The translations under genes and the position numbers were made by a program. Positions 24,534 to 36,358 of a DNA stretch of 63,713 nucleotides are shown one piece after another. The DNA is from Tieghemiomyces parasiticus (taxonomy: Eukaryota; Kickxellomycota; Dimargaritomycetes; Dimargaritales; Dimargaritaceae). Position 1 is the stretch's first letter. Every line of letters begins with the position of its first letter. Below the pieces are notes generated by a model. That model saw only the letters and a list, made by a program, of their open reading frames with translations. It had not been told where the DNA came from and did no database searches. Where the stretch lies: assembly GCA_027575765.1 (NCBI GenBank), contig JANBPT010000163.1, positions 1-63,713 of the forward strand. Direction: 5' to 3'.

Positions 24534-26126
24534 CTATTTGAACCAGTTAACAATTTCGCCCGAGAGCCAGTCAGCCGAAGTATACACCATATTGTGGTCA
24601 CAACGGCCAGGGCACACGACGGACCGGACGTTATCGGAGAGCGTGGCAGCGTATAGGTTGAGTTGGCGACGGAACACGTTCTGCTGGGCCAGCAGCACCT
24701 CGCACTCGTGGGCATCCGAGTCAGAGTTACAGCTGGCATTAAGGGTCTGGTTGGCGGTGACGATGAGGAGCGGGAGGTCCGGAGAACCCACGGGGAGAGG
24801 CCGGGGAAGGGCAGGCCAGGTAAGGGGCCAGCCCTGGGTGCGGAGGTAGTTGGTGGTGTTAGAGTCGCGGAACCCCTGGAGGGACTGGTAGGCCCGGCAC
24901 CCGCAGCCGTCGTACTCAAAATAACGGCCCTGCCAATGGTTATTGGTCGAGTAGAGCGAAATGTGCTCTTTGAGCAGGCTAGCCGGATGGAAGCCCGGGA
25001 AGTCGTTTTCAATGGGACGCTGCCAGCCCAGCGGAGAGATGACACGGCGGGACTGGAAGTAGTGGGACACGTCCGAGGTGTAATCGTCATAGAACTCGGT
25101 GGTGGTCTGGTTCATGGCGTAGGTGAGGAGGTACTCGCGGTTTGGGAAGCTGTCGATGAGACCCACACCGGCGGTCTGGGTGGGGTAGATGTGCGAGAAG
25201 AGCTGGGCATACTCACCGCCGGCACCGTACCCGAGCAAGATGTAAGGGCCCTTCTCCTTGAGCGAGTCGAGGGCGGCTTTAAGCGCGTTGACGACGTACT
25301 CGGGACGCTGGGCCACGTAGCCAGGGTCGCTCCAGCCGTAACCCGGCCGGTCGTAGAGACAGACACGGCGGTTGCGGTTGGCCAGGGAGATCTGGAGGGC
25401 CATGAGGGCGGTCATGGGAGTACCTTCCTCGTTGTGCACTAGGTAAGTGGCCTTACCCGGGTTAGTGGGCCCTTGACAGTACACGTGGAGAGCGAAGGGG
25501 TCGGTGCCGTTCACGCTCACGTCAACGCGGGAGCCCGGGGCGGGGTAGTTGTGACGGTCCGCGGCGAGCCAGATTCCCTGGAACACCAAAAAGAATAAAA
25601 ACACAAACACAAAGAGCAGGGTCAGGATAAAAAAGACGGTATCCAACAGGGTATGGAACAGATCGTCGAGGGCAGACTTCTCAGCGACCAGGCGGTGGTG
25701 CGGGATGTCCATAATGGAGTCCACAAAGTAGCCGCGACGGGCCTTCATACTGTAAATGAGGCAAATCACGCCGCCACCCAGCAGGGTGAGGGCCCATATG
25801 GCGGTGCCGACCTGGCCGATGGACACGTAACCAGCGAACAGCATGATACTGGCGATGACCACGAAGGCCGAGTACACGATCCACACCAGGGGGTGGTTGA
25901 GCACGCGGGTGGTGGCGTACTCACGGGACACGACGAACAGGGCCTGGAGCGTCAGGAAGAAGCCCACGACATTGATCCACATATCTGCGTACTCGTTCCG
26001 CGGCACCGTGCGCCCCACGTCGTTGGTGGCCTTGGCCGAGTAGACAATGAGGGCCACCAGATGCATCACCAGGAAGAGCAGGGCGATCACTCCCGGAATG
26101 GAGAGAATCGTTGACTTGTGCCGCAT
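24534..26126 (-). CDS. Membrane protein with five TM helices and a nucleophile-less alpha/beta-hydrolase domain (530 aa)
   Basis: Five hydrophobic segments (residues about 6-30, 49-67, 81-103, 106-126, 160-188) precede an extracytoplasmic alpha/beta-hydrolase fold (about 205-530). Family marks are RVCLYDRPGYGWSD (254-267) and a likely catalytic-type His in CDHNMV (511). The nucleophile elbow reads GYGAGG (299-304): the Ser expected in G-x-S-x-G is Gly301 (codon at 25226-25224). It is therefore probably not a working hydrolase by the usual mechanism and may act as a binding or scaffold protein. Start choice: the same frame stays open to 26375, but that ATG abuts a TATA box and gives a low-complexity Pro-rich leader; the ATG at 26126 opens straight into the first TM helix. 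Intronless. Confidence 0.85.
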   Translation of the reverse strand: MRHKSTILSIPGVIALLFLVMHLVALIVYSAKATNDVGRTVPRNEYADMWINVVGFFLTLQALFVVSREYATTRVLNHPLVWIVYSAFVVIASIMLFAGYVSIGQVGTAIWALTLLGGGVICLIYSMKARRGYFVDSIMDIPHHRLVAEKSALDDLFHTLLDTVFFILTLLFVFVFLFFLVFQGIWLAADRHNYPAPGSRVDVSVNGTDPFALHVYCQGPTNPGKATYLVHNEEGTPMTALMALQISLANRNRRVCLYDRPGYGWSDPGYVAQRPEYVVNALKAALDSLKEKGPYILLGYGAGGEYAQLFSHIYPTQTAGVGLIDSFPNREYLLTYAMNQTTTEFYDDYTSDVSHYFQSRRVISPLGWQRPIENDFPGFHPASLLKEHISLYSTNNHWQGRYFEYDGCGCRAYQSLQGFRDSNTTNYLRTQGWPLTWPALPRPLPVGSPDLPLLIVTANQTLNASCNSDSDAHECEVLLAQQNVFRRQLNLYAATLSDNVRSVVCPGRCDHNMVYTSADWLSGEIVNWFK

Positions 26127-26373
26127 CGTGACCGCGGTGAACCGGGCGGGGTGGGAATTAGAGGTGGGCGCGGTCGTGGGGGGTTGGAGTGGGGGCGGGA
26201 GGGGAGCCGATTGGGTGGGAGAGGGGTTGAACGTGGTGGAGGGCGCTGGGACAGAAGTGGTATAGTGTACAAATATACAGGGCCGAAGGGTACAGACGGT
26301 AGGAAAGGCTGGAACGCGAGGTAAAGCAAAGGGGTCAAGAGCTGGCAAGTGGCCGGGGTCGGGTAGGCCGCAC

Positions 26374-26381
26374 AATATATA
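26374..26381 (-). promoter_or_regulatory. TATA box for the hydrolase-fold gene
   Basis: TATATATT on the minus strand, about 250 bases upstream of the chosen start. The leader between is C/T-rich on the coding strand. Confidence 0.6.
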
Positions 26382-27983
26382 GGTCCGACGCGCTAACCGT
26401 TCCGAGGGGCCTCGTCAAGCCGCCGGCAGGGCGAACCAAACACTGCGACGCGAAACTAAGAGCGAATAGCTAGGGATACCCACACACGCGACGCGTTCGG
26501 AGAAGCCCTGGAATGCAGGAACGGCGGCGTTAAGATGTGGTGGTCGCGGCGGTGATGGCGAATGGGAAAACGTCAGGAGTGATGGGGTGGGCTGCAAACG
26601 TAAACAACGGGTCGCGGGGGTACAGAGGCCAGTGTGGGATGGGACGGGATGGACAGTAGACCACCGAAGGAGAGCCGCTGTAACACACACAGGACGCGTC
26701 GGTCAGACGGCTAAGGATTTACAGCCCAAGCGCAGGGGAGACGAGGAAGCGGAAAAGATAGGGAGTGTCCCGACGACCTGACCTGAGCAATATATAGTAT
26801 GACGACGACCCGGGGGCTTTCGGCATATGGTAGGGTGGCGGGCCCTCAATGGCCACGCCTCACAGCCGATATAGAGCCTTAACGGCCCCAGGCCCAACAT
26901 GCGGTGCGAGTGTAACCATGATAGACGCAGTGGCACGGGCCATAGTCTTCGACTCACTGAGGGCTCAGGTTGGCACTCTCCCTCCTACAATTTCACACAC
27001 GGCTAGTGCGGTAGAGGCGGCGCTGGTGTCGCGTGGAGCAAAAACCCAGCGGCCGTATACTCTGACGCTTCACCACTGACAGCCGATCTGTGGCACCAGC
27101 AACCCCGCCTTTACCATTGCTTATCGACCTGGCATGGTGCGAGACGCAGCAGAGGGAAGAGGGGGCTCAGAGACTGGAAATGAATCACCCATTATGCTTT
27201 CGTGCGGCGCTGCCCAGTTCGGAAGTAACGATGACGGGCCACCGGTTGCGAAGCGGACTGCTGACATTAGGCTGGTCGGTAGGATCGACCTACTGAACTC
27301 GCCTCCCCAAGGCTAGGCCGCGCGGCCCCAGCCCCCCTCCTCTCCTTCTCCTTTTCATCGTCTTCGCCACCTGTTCCCCCCTGGTATTATGTGGGATTCA
27401 GGTTGGGGTCGATTCTCACCAAGCTTCAAGCAGAGCCGCCCGCTTCACAATTCCCATGCCGTGGTAGCTGTTAGAAGTAAGCCGATGGGTGTTACACGGG
27501 AGCTCTTTGTGCTTACGGACCTTTCCCAGCCCGCCTCCGATCACTTACCCCGGCCCTGCTTACTGAGCCTCATATTGATGGCCCCAGCTATTATCCGGCC
27601 GGCACTGACGACACGTATTGGTGCAGATTCCAGGTAAGGCTTCTCTTAATCAGCCTATGGAGGGCCCAACCAGAGTACCATTTTCGGTCTACAGGCCCAC
27701 GCGGGACTCAGTTCGCTAGCCCATGCGGAACACTCCATCTCTCTCTCCCTCCCTCTTTGGGGTGCTGTCAAAGTGACTTCTGATGACGGCCATTTGTTGT
27801 CATTTAGTTGTAACACAGTAGGGCGGGGGGGGGGTAGAGGTGTTGCAGCAGAGCGAGAGTAATGTAACCCATTTAACAATGGCAGCAGCTTAAGATACCA
27901 AAGTGATGCAGGCGCGGACAAATATAATATGACGCCATACCGTTCTAGGTACAGACCCATGGCTAAGCTGAACACACCAAGCC
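26382..27983. other. Intergenic, no supported gene
   Basis: The upstream region of the hydrolase-fold gene and the 3' flank of the CorA gene. No recognisable gene; a G run lies near 27823-27833. Confidence 0.5.
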
Positions 27984-30900
27984 CTACAAGATGCCCATGC
28001 GTCGACTGAGTACAATGACGACGAAGGCGCCGACCATCAGCGTGATGACGATGGCGTGGAACCAGAACAGGTCCCCAGACTCTTGACCCGGAACGGGCAC
28101 GTTCATACCCCATAGACCTAGCAAACGATTCAAGGTGCGGGGGTTGGCAAAGGTGGCCAAACAAAAAGGAACAACGCAGGGTAAGGGCGGGGTCGAATTA
28201 GAGAGTGCGGTCAGCAATACTGTGGCAAATTGCAATAGAATAGGCGTAAAGAAAAAGGGGGGATGGGGTCCACATGGCCCCCCTCCTCCCTTTCTAACTA
28301 TTCCTCTCAACGCCCTCTCCTTCTTCACTTACCAGTTACGAGGTTCAGGGGCACTAAGATGGACGCCAGTGCGCTGAGTTTCGCCACGACGTCGTTGGTC
28401 CGGTTAGACGCCTGGGTAATCTCAAACGAAATTTGAGCCAGATAATTAGCGTGGGATCGGGACAAGATGGCCTCGTAGTGGTTGGAGTTTTGCAGCATGG
28501 TAACCAGGTGGTCCAGAATATCGCCGAGATATAGTCCGGTATCGTTCATGTTAAGCGACGTGCCCGACAGCGAGTGCTGGCTCTCAAACCGTTTCATGAG
28601 CGATCGCACCACGTCCGGCTTGCTGGTCAGCAGGCGCAGGAGCGAAATCACCGTCTTACGAGCCAGACCAATCCGGCGCAACATGTCGGACTGTTCAGAC
28701 TCATTCAGGATCAGGACCAGCTCGTCTACCGTGTCCACTTCGTGTTCAACCAGGCGCATGACCGGTTGAAAGTGATCGGTGATATCGTCAATCAGCGCGT
28801 AGTTGATCCAGTCCGGTGTGATGGCCGGGACATCCATCATCTGCTGGATACGGCGGAGGACGTTCCTCGGGTGTGGGTTGGTGTGGTTGTGGAACGAGAG
28901 GATGCCTTCCTTGAACACCACCATGTACATGGACAACGGGTCCATGTACCCTTCATTGGACGGGTCCATCTCAAAGGTGCGGAAGCTGGTAAAGTAGTAG
29001 TTTCGGAAGGTCTCACACTTTTCACGCGCGTCCTGCGTCAAAATGTCCTCGGCGGTCAGCGGGTGAATCTTGAAGAACCGCGCCAGGAGTGCCATGTCCC
29101 GTGGCTCCGGTGCCAGAACGTCGATCCAGAAGCAGCCCTTGGCCGACGTGAGAAGGTCCTCTAGCGAGTGCTCGTCCGTCTGCAGGTCAAATAGTTCACG
29201 GGCCCGGATGGTCCCAAAATTGGGCGAAAAGAACGTGAAGCGATAGCATGGGTCTAAGAACTGAGAACGTACACAGGGTATGGGGTGTGTAAAGCAGATG
29301 GGAGTGGATACAAGGGTTGTATGAGCTTCGAATCACGCGCAGGGAGGGGGAGGGGGTGATAAGTACAACCGGTCATGCTGCGTGAAATTAGAATGCCCCC
29401 TCCTGGCTACGGGGGGTCAGTCCTAAGCTTTCGACTTACCGCTTCGTCGTCCACGTAGGAATCATCGGGTACATCGTCCCACAGCTCACTAAAATGACTG
29501 TTGAGGGTGGTGAGCGGCTCGCCGTCAAGCCCATTTACCGGCAGTGGGTAGGAGGGCCCAGAGTGGCTGTGCCGTGGGGTCGCGTGTGGAGGTAGTTCGC
29601 CGTGCTCGCTGAAGTAGTGGATCGCCTTCCAGTCGGGGCCCTCGTCCAGTCGCGCGCGGACGCCGTTCGGGAGCCCACGCCCGCAGTCCGGACCGGCGTG
29701 GTTCGACAGTGGTACAAAGACCGCGCTCGAGGGGCGAGCCACAGGTCCTCCGGAGGTGTCGGACAGGTAGCCGTTGGTGAGCCGGCTGCGTACCCGGGCG
29801 TAGGCCCCAATCGGGGCGGTCTCACCATGGCGCCAGTCCGAGGGGTTGACGAACCGACCTTGAACGCCGGGGGACTGCGGCGGTTCACGCGCCACGGGAC
29901 CCGCACGGGCCAAGGCCGGTCCAGTCAGCGGACTACGATCCGCCCCACCGAGCCCTAGGTGGCCGGATTCGTTAAGGCGAGCGGTCGGATGGTACCCTGG
30001 AATGGCTGGCGGCTTGAAGGTCGATGGGACGGCTGATGCGTTACGCATGGGTAATGGTGAGTCTGTCGGGTACCGCAAACTGGTTGGTGGCGCCCCCGCC
30101 ACGTTAATGTGGAGCGGATTGGCAGTCGAGGCCGACACCGATATCGTTGGCGGTGGTGACGACCTGTCTCTTTGGGTTAGGTCGGGACTGGTACGCCGGG
30201 TGACGGGCGACGTATCGTCGCCCACGGATGACGTGGCAGTACCGGCATCTTTGGGAGTCGTCGAGGAGCTACTCGAACCTATGCGTGGATGGCACGTAAA
30301 GACCAGACCGCGGTCGTCCGGGGTGGCTCCTTCCGCTGTCGCATCTTGAGAATGACCTTCACCTGTGGTGGTCCTTTCCTCCTCCTGGCTGGCGCTGCGG
30401 AGGGCCTCGGCCCGACTCCAAAACTGGCGTTTCGGGTGCGTACGTTTGCGCAGTAACGGATCAGATGGAAATGTGGAGGTAATGAGCGGCGGACGGCCGT
30501 CGAGGTGCCGGACCGGCCCGGCGGCGGAGAATTCGTCGCTGCCGCGGCCGGGTGACGGGTGTTGGGTCGGGGACTGATCCGCGAGGGACGGGTGTGAGCT
30601 GTGCCGACGTATGTGGCTCAAATAGTCAAAATACGTACCCCGGTGTTCCTCGTAGCCGACCGGGACCGACGACGGCATCTCACTCGGCGCTGTGGCGGAC
30701 GGAGGTTGTGACGGGTCACGACATGATGCGGTCTCACCAGCACCACCTTCCTCACTGGACGTGCGTCGGTGAGACGATGTGGCCCTGTAAACGTGGCGCC
30801 GGCGCTGCGTACTATGGGCGCTAGGGGCTTTGGAGTGCCGTCCGACTGAATGGTCGGTGTCGTCGCCAGAGGCCCGGGAACCGGCTTGCGCAGCGTAGGT

Positions 30901-31029
30901 AGGAGGTTTGCGAGATAGGAGCGGCTGAGTCTCATCGGCTGCGGGTCCAGCTTGGCTATGACTTCCGTTGCGCGACGATTTGGACCGCTGGGCTTTGGCC
31001 GGCCGGCGGTTGTGCTTGGAGGACGGCAT
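27984..31029 (-). CDS. CorA-family Mg2+ transporter, Alr1/Mnr2 type (883 aa, 3 exons)
   Basis: Membrane Mg2+ (divalent cation) channel of the fungal Alr1/Mnr2 group. Exons: 29440-31029, 28333-29260, 27984-28117; introns of 179 and 215 nt have GTAAGT donors and CAG/TAG acceptors. The joined reading is open, with the splice phases agreeing. Residues 1-530 are a Ser/Arg/Pro-rich cytosolic extension, typical of fungal CorA proteins. The CorA domain follows (FLDPCYRFTFF, FWIDVLAPEP, HPLTAEDILT). TM1 lies near residues 822-840, the signature loop is GMNVPVPGQ with GMN at 843-845, and TM2 is HAIVITLMVGAFVVIVL. The signature GMN is split from TM1 by the last intron. Whether it sits in the plasma membrane (Alr1) or vacuole (Mnr2) cannot be told from sequence. 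Confidence 0.95.
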
Positions 31030-32367
31030 GGACGGGGTGTTTCCAAGACAGCTTCGGACGGGGAAAAAAGTCGTTACAAGTCGTCCGGTCGAGAGAGAGA
31101 GGGAGTGAGAGCGGAGGGGGGTGGCGAGAGTCGGCGGGTCCCGTCGGGCGACAGGAGGGGGTTGTGAGGGTAGGCGGTGGCTGCTACGGACCGTTTAGAG
31201 TAAACGGGTCAGGTGCAACCATATGCAACGTCGGGCAGGGCGGGGGTGGAGGCTGAGCCCGGGTGCAGAAGTCCCGCGGGGCGGTGTGGCGTGAGCGTGC
31301 AGGTCGTGGCAAGTGGAGTGGGTAGGAAAGGTGACGGCTCAGGTGCACAAAGGATGTGCAAATGCCGGGGTCGGAGTCGATCGCTAATGCCAAGAAGGGA
31401 GGGTCGAGTGGGATTGGGAGTCAGAGTGGAGGGGCACGTTGCCCTGGTATGCCGAAATTCGTGAGGGGTGGAAGAGACGGGTGAACACAGGGGACGAAAT
31501 GGAATTCAGACAGGGGCCTGGTTGCGGTGGAGACTATTGGTAAGAAAAGCAGCGGGGATATTGCAAGCGTAGGGCATGTACAGGTCGACCCGCAAAGCTA
31601 CTGGGTTAAGCGCAGAGGTGGTTAAGACTGTACGAATCAAGTCCGCGGGGAGAGGCGACGGGTGAGTGGGCTAGGCTATGGGCCCATTGCCAGCGCACGG
31701 AATGTGGAACCGGCGCTTGGCAACTGGCAGGGGAGAGGGGCAGTGGGAACCCTTACAGATAGAGTCCGGTAGAGTGACGTCTTCTTCGACGGAACGGGCT
31801 GCGTACTGTAGCGGCGATGGTCAACAACTGACTTCGGGGGAATTCCAGGAATGTGGGAGAAATGAGAGAGGCGAAGGCACGGTTTTGCTTGTGGGGGAAG
31901 TGGCGAGAAGACTTCCGTTGCCATAGATGGATGCGCAGAGGCGAGGCACATCCAAACCCTGCACCCCGCCGGAGCTCATTGACCTCTGCCTAAGCAATGC
32001 GCGGAGATAAGTTGGTGCCCGGCTTAATCAAACCCCTTCCTTGTCATTGGCCGCCTTCCCTACCCCCCACCGTCAAGTAGAACTCCAGCAAGGCTAATTA
32101 AGGGTATGTACCCGAGACAAGGAGCGGGACGAGGTTTAGGGAGCACCCCTTGCCTTCCACCCCTGGGTTGTGGCAATACGGGACGGCGCGTGTAATTACT
32201 TTTACTAGCCAGCATCGCCGTTAGCGCCTGGGGCCAGCGGCTCCAGCCAGAAATTACCGTCATAGGTTTATTGGGGTGAGTAGCCGGGCATGATTCAGAT
32301 AAACTCCTAACCAAAATCAATATCAGCGAAAATGATCCGACAGTGGGGAGGGGGATAGATGGTGCGG
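31030..32367. promoter_or_regulatory. 5' region of the CorA gene and 3' flank of the GGT gene
   Basis: From 31030 to about 31500 the plus strand is G/A-rich, so the coding strand of the minus-strand CorA gene is pyrimidine-rich upstream of its start. I see no clear TATA box. The remaining stretch to 32367 has no supported gene. Confidence 0.4.
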
Positions 32368-35037
32368 TCACCAGCCGATCGCCTGGCCGTCCGTGCGTGG
32401 GTCGGTAGCCCCTATCAATACATATTGGTCAGCTTCCTGATCATAACGGCGGGCGATGATGTGTGCTCGCCCCATCATTTCATACCGGCCAAATCCGGTC
32501 TGTAAGCTGACTTGGAAGCCTCTGTGAGTGAGCTTGTTGCGAGTTTCCTGCGGGAATTCCTCCTCCATCATCAACGTGGTGTCGGCCGTGCCGTTCGCTC
32601 GCGGCTTCGCATCTGCACGGTAGCGCGGGCGGTCGAGCGCCTCCTGAGGGCTGTCTCCGAACGCCAACATGTTAACTAGGAGCTGTACCTGGGTCTCCGT
32701 CTGCATGTAGCTGCCGACCACTCCGAAGCTGTACAACAATTCATGTGGCGGTTCCACGGTGATTTCGGCCCTACCGGAGCCGCTAGCCGGACGTCGACGT
32801 GATGGAGCCGTCGCCAGGGCCGGTGTCAGGGTGTGCAGAGAACGTTTGGCCGGCCCAATGACATTCGGGCTATCTGGGTCCAAGCTAAACGATTTTCCGC
32901 GGTTATGGAGAACAAACCCACTGCCGATTGGTGAGATGCCCGACCCGAAAGGTAGGGAAATGGACGTATGCATACTACAGGCGTTGCCGTCCCCGTCCAC
33001 GACCGAATAGTAGACCGTGTCGCTGTTGCCGTGGGGAAGCTGGGGACTGTGGCGAATGGCCTGGTTGGCCCGCTGGGGGTCGAACAGCTGGGCGCGCTTG
33101 GCGATGTAGGCCGGATCGAGGAACTGCTTGGCATATACGGCGGCTTCGGCTGTGGGGTCTGACACGTACCAGCGACCATCGGCCAGGGCAATCCGGTTGG
33201 CCTCGATCATTGGGTGCAGGTGCTCAGCGGAGCCAAACTTGGTTTCGGTCAGATTCGGAGCTTTCCCCGTGCGGGTCAGTTCGTCAAGTATACGTAGGGT
33301 GATGAGGGTCACGACACCCATGGAATTCGGTGGTAGCGCGTGGACTCGTACACCTCGGAAGTCTGTGGTCAGCGTTTCCGGGATGAAGGTCGGGGCAGGG
33401 TTGGCCAGATCGTAAAGGTCCAATTTCCCACCGCGGCCGCTTACCGCCTCCACAATGGATTGCGCCATCGGCCCCCGGTAGAACGCCTCGATACCGTCCT
33501 TCGCGATGCGTCTCATCGTCGCCGCTAGCTTAGGGTTTCGGAAGATCTGCCCCGCACGAGGCGCCCGGCCGTTGATGAGGAAAATGTCGCGGCTCTCGTC
33601 ATCGAATATGTCCTTTAGGGAGTCCATATAATACTGCCACGCTTCGGCTGTGATAGGGGCCACTGGGAATCCTTCCTGAGCCAGTCGGATAGAAGGGGCC
33701 ATCAGGTCGGCCATGTCAAAACGGCCCGAGCCATACAGGCGAATCGTCTCAGCTAACCCGGCCAAGGCACCGGGCACGTTAACCGTGAAACCATGGTTAT
33801 TCGGTAGCTCGGTAAGGTTATGTCCGATAGCCGCGCGGACTTCGTCTAGACTGATACTGGCTGCTGATCTGTCGGTTGAAAGGTTGTGTATATAAATGGT
33901 ATTGGCGAGTAAGGTTGGTAAGATGAGTGCGAGCTATGGGCCAGGGTTACCTGGTGGCAGGATCGGAATCCATTATAGTCCACATTTGCCAGGGTAGGGA
34001 GTATGAATGAATCACGTACCGGCCTGAGCCATTAAGTCCCGTAACCTTGCCCGTGGAGGCGTTGTAGGACATACAGAACATATCGCCACCGAGCCCCGAA
34101 GAGTAAGGTTCTAATAAGCGAGGGGAGCGGTTGCAGGGTGTAGTCGGATACCCAAGTTTATGGATTTGGATCGGGTGAATAGTCTTGCGAGGCCCGTTAA
34201 GCCAATGACGCCGCCCAATCGTTCAGGCGGCAAGGACGGCTAAGGCAAGAGGAAATTAGCTGACCTGTCCCTTGGGGATGTGTGCGAGTTTCCACTTACC
34301 GATTACAGCGATGGCAAACGCTGAGTTGGGGATGGTTAAGAAAAGCATAGTAGATAGCGAGTTTAGTGACTTCATGGGATTCAGTCCCCAGACTTTGCAG
34401 TGATGGGCAACAAATTCCACCAGCATATGGTCTACAGGTAGTCAATGAGTTTCCGACTTACCAATGGCTACCGTAGCATCCTGTTGGAAATGGCATAAGG
34501 GGAAAGATAGACATCACTTCAATTTAGTATCAGTTATATATGGATGATGAGTCCTATGAGGAAGATTATCATATAAATGAACGTCCAGATTACCTGAACC
34601 ACTGCGTAGGATATGCTAATAATTGAAACCTTTTTAAGTTGTTAGGACTTACTGCTGCGTTGCCGCCGGCTTTAAGGATATCGAGTCCTACTTGGCTGGC
34701 TAGCGGCTGCCTGTAGGTCGGTGGTGGTGAACCGAGAGGGGAGAAAAAGCATGCGCCGACGTGAACGAAAGGTATTGAGCCCCATATGCACCCCTTTCGA
34801 CTTGTTACTGGTAATATGCACTAGTGTCCCGGTCAATATGAGCGACAACTAGTCATTGTGATGGGTACCACGTTGTACAGGGGTAACTTACGGAGAAACC
34901 ACCATGCCATGGGTGCCAAAGACCGTCGGCCGATGTGAGTCGAAAAAGAAATTACCATCCAACTGCGTGTGACTCGGAAAGGAATACAGAGCCGTGAATA
35001 AGAAGGCAGCGATGAGAAGGTAAGGAAGAAGTGCCAT
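32368..35037 (-). CDS. GGT: Gamma-glutamyltransferase / glutathione hydrolase (611 aa, 6 exons)
   Basis: Hydrolyses or transfers the gamma-glutamyl group of glutathione; made as a proenzyme that cleaves itself. Exons (minus): 34892-35037, 34653-34710 (58 nt), 34462-34480 (19 nt), 34300-34320 (21 nt), 34020-34110, 32368-33868. All junctions are GT/AG and all phases agree. The N-terminus is hydrophobic ([19 protein letters not shown]), a signal peptide or anchor. Family motifs in order: [37 protein letters not shown] (across the micro-exons), GGDMFC, GLNGSGR, then the processing site [16 protein letters not shown] with Thr396 as the expected nucleophile. It resembles the YwrD-like branch ([13 protein letters not shown] near the start). 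Upstream DNA is pyrimidine-rich on the coding strand, which supports the start at 35037. Confidence 0.95.
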
Positions 35038-36250
35038 AGCGAACGGATACCAGCGTTTGACCTAACCCTCACCCGCGTGTAAGACGTAAGAAAGGGTTTA
35101 AACTGACCCAATTGTAGGACAAGAGAGAAGGAGGTAGGAGAAAAATGAGATGAGCAAACTAAATAGTTGCTAATCCAATGAATAAGAGATAGTATTACGG
35201 TAGAGAGAGAGAGAGAGCGGGAAAAAGGGGGAAATCCTGGCGATATAAGTAGTCGTCCGGAGGTCAGATACTTGTGGAATAACGACACAAGCGGAAGGTC
35301 AGCAAGGGGTTGGGTTTTAGTACGGGGGGGAAAGGGGGGGTTTTAGAAGAGAAAGAGTCAATATCTCTTTCGCTTGAATCTCATTTACGATTCAGTATAG
35401 TTAGCCACAGGCAATGATCCAATTCTTGCCACCCTCAGGACGATGCACAGTCTCTCAATCTGTTGAGCACCGACCTGCATCGCCTACGGTTTAGTCACCG
35501 ACCATTAATGGTATGCAAAACAATGTCTCCCAACGGTACAGGAGGAGGAGACACTCTCTATACAGAAGACTAAGGGTGGAGAGAGGGGAAGGCAAGACCC
35601 CTCCCCCTTCACACCCTCCGCATCATGAGAACTAGCTATCCGTATATCCGAGGTTTTTATTTAATAACAAAGCAAGCCGCTTAGGGTAAAGTCCATTTAT
35701 AGAGCAGTAGTAGGAATCTGGCGAAGGCGGGGGAGGGGAAGAGCACAGTGGGAAAACAAATAGGGGTTCAATCAACGTGAGTCAAAAGGGGTGAGGTCAG
35801 TCGACCCAATTAAACAGGTCAAAACTTCACGGCGGCCGGCGGAGTGTGCATGGCTTAAATGATATCTAGAGTGCGATGGAGGAATGCTGCTGTACAAGCG
35901 GATGAGTGGGTCTGGCCTTAGTCACCGAGGTCGGTTAGGTACAGTCGATACACACAGGGTGAAGATACCATGATGCAGTGCTTTCCGCCTTCGTCATATC
36001 TATGTACCTTCTCTTCCCATGACTAGTGGGCGACTGAGTCCACGATGGTACGGAAGGGGATACGGGGCAGCTCTTCTGGAAATCAGGTGGGTCAGTCCAT
36101 ATCGTTAGTACGCAACCGTCTGGCGTACGGGAACCGACACAAATTCGGGCCTTAATTCTTGAGCCATAGTTTACTCTGGGTAAGATGTGTGAGGTTTAGT
36201 TGAATAATAGAAACGACTTGGTCGAGAGGTCAATATTGGGTCAAGCAGAC
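35038..36250. promoter_or_regulatory. 5' region of the GGT gene and intergenic DNA
   Basis: From 35038 to about 35350 the plus strand is G/A-rich with a (GA)n tract at 35204-35218. This is the pyrimidine-rich upstream pattern of minus-strand genes here. The rest, to the AT tract at 36251, has no supported gene. Confidence 0.4.
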
Positions 36251-36280
36251 AAAAAAAATTAAAAAAAAAATTAAAATTAA
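36251..36280 (-). terminator. A/T tract downstream of NOT4, likely 3'-end region
   Basis: A nearly pure A/T stretch about 80 bases past the NOT4 stop; on the transcribed sense it is U-rich with short A pairs. A role in 3'-end formation is inferred from position. Confidence 0.35.
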
Positions 36281-36358
36281 GGTAAGTGAAGAGCAGATAT
36301 CCCAGAATAATACGCCCTTCAATCGCAGCGAAAGCCTTCGTGTGAATTCAGGCGATAC

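Noticed and set aside
26127..26375. N-terminal extension of the hydrolase-fold protein
   Set aside because: The frame is open, but it is Pro/Thr-rich low complexity and its ATG abuts a TATA box. The ATG at 26126 directly precedes the first TM helix.
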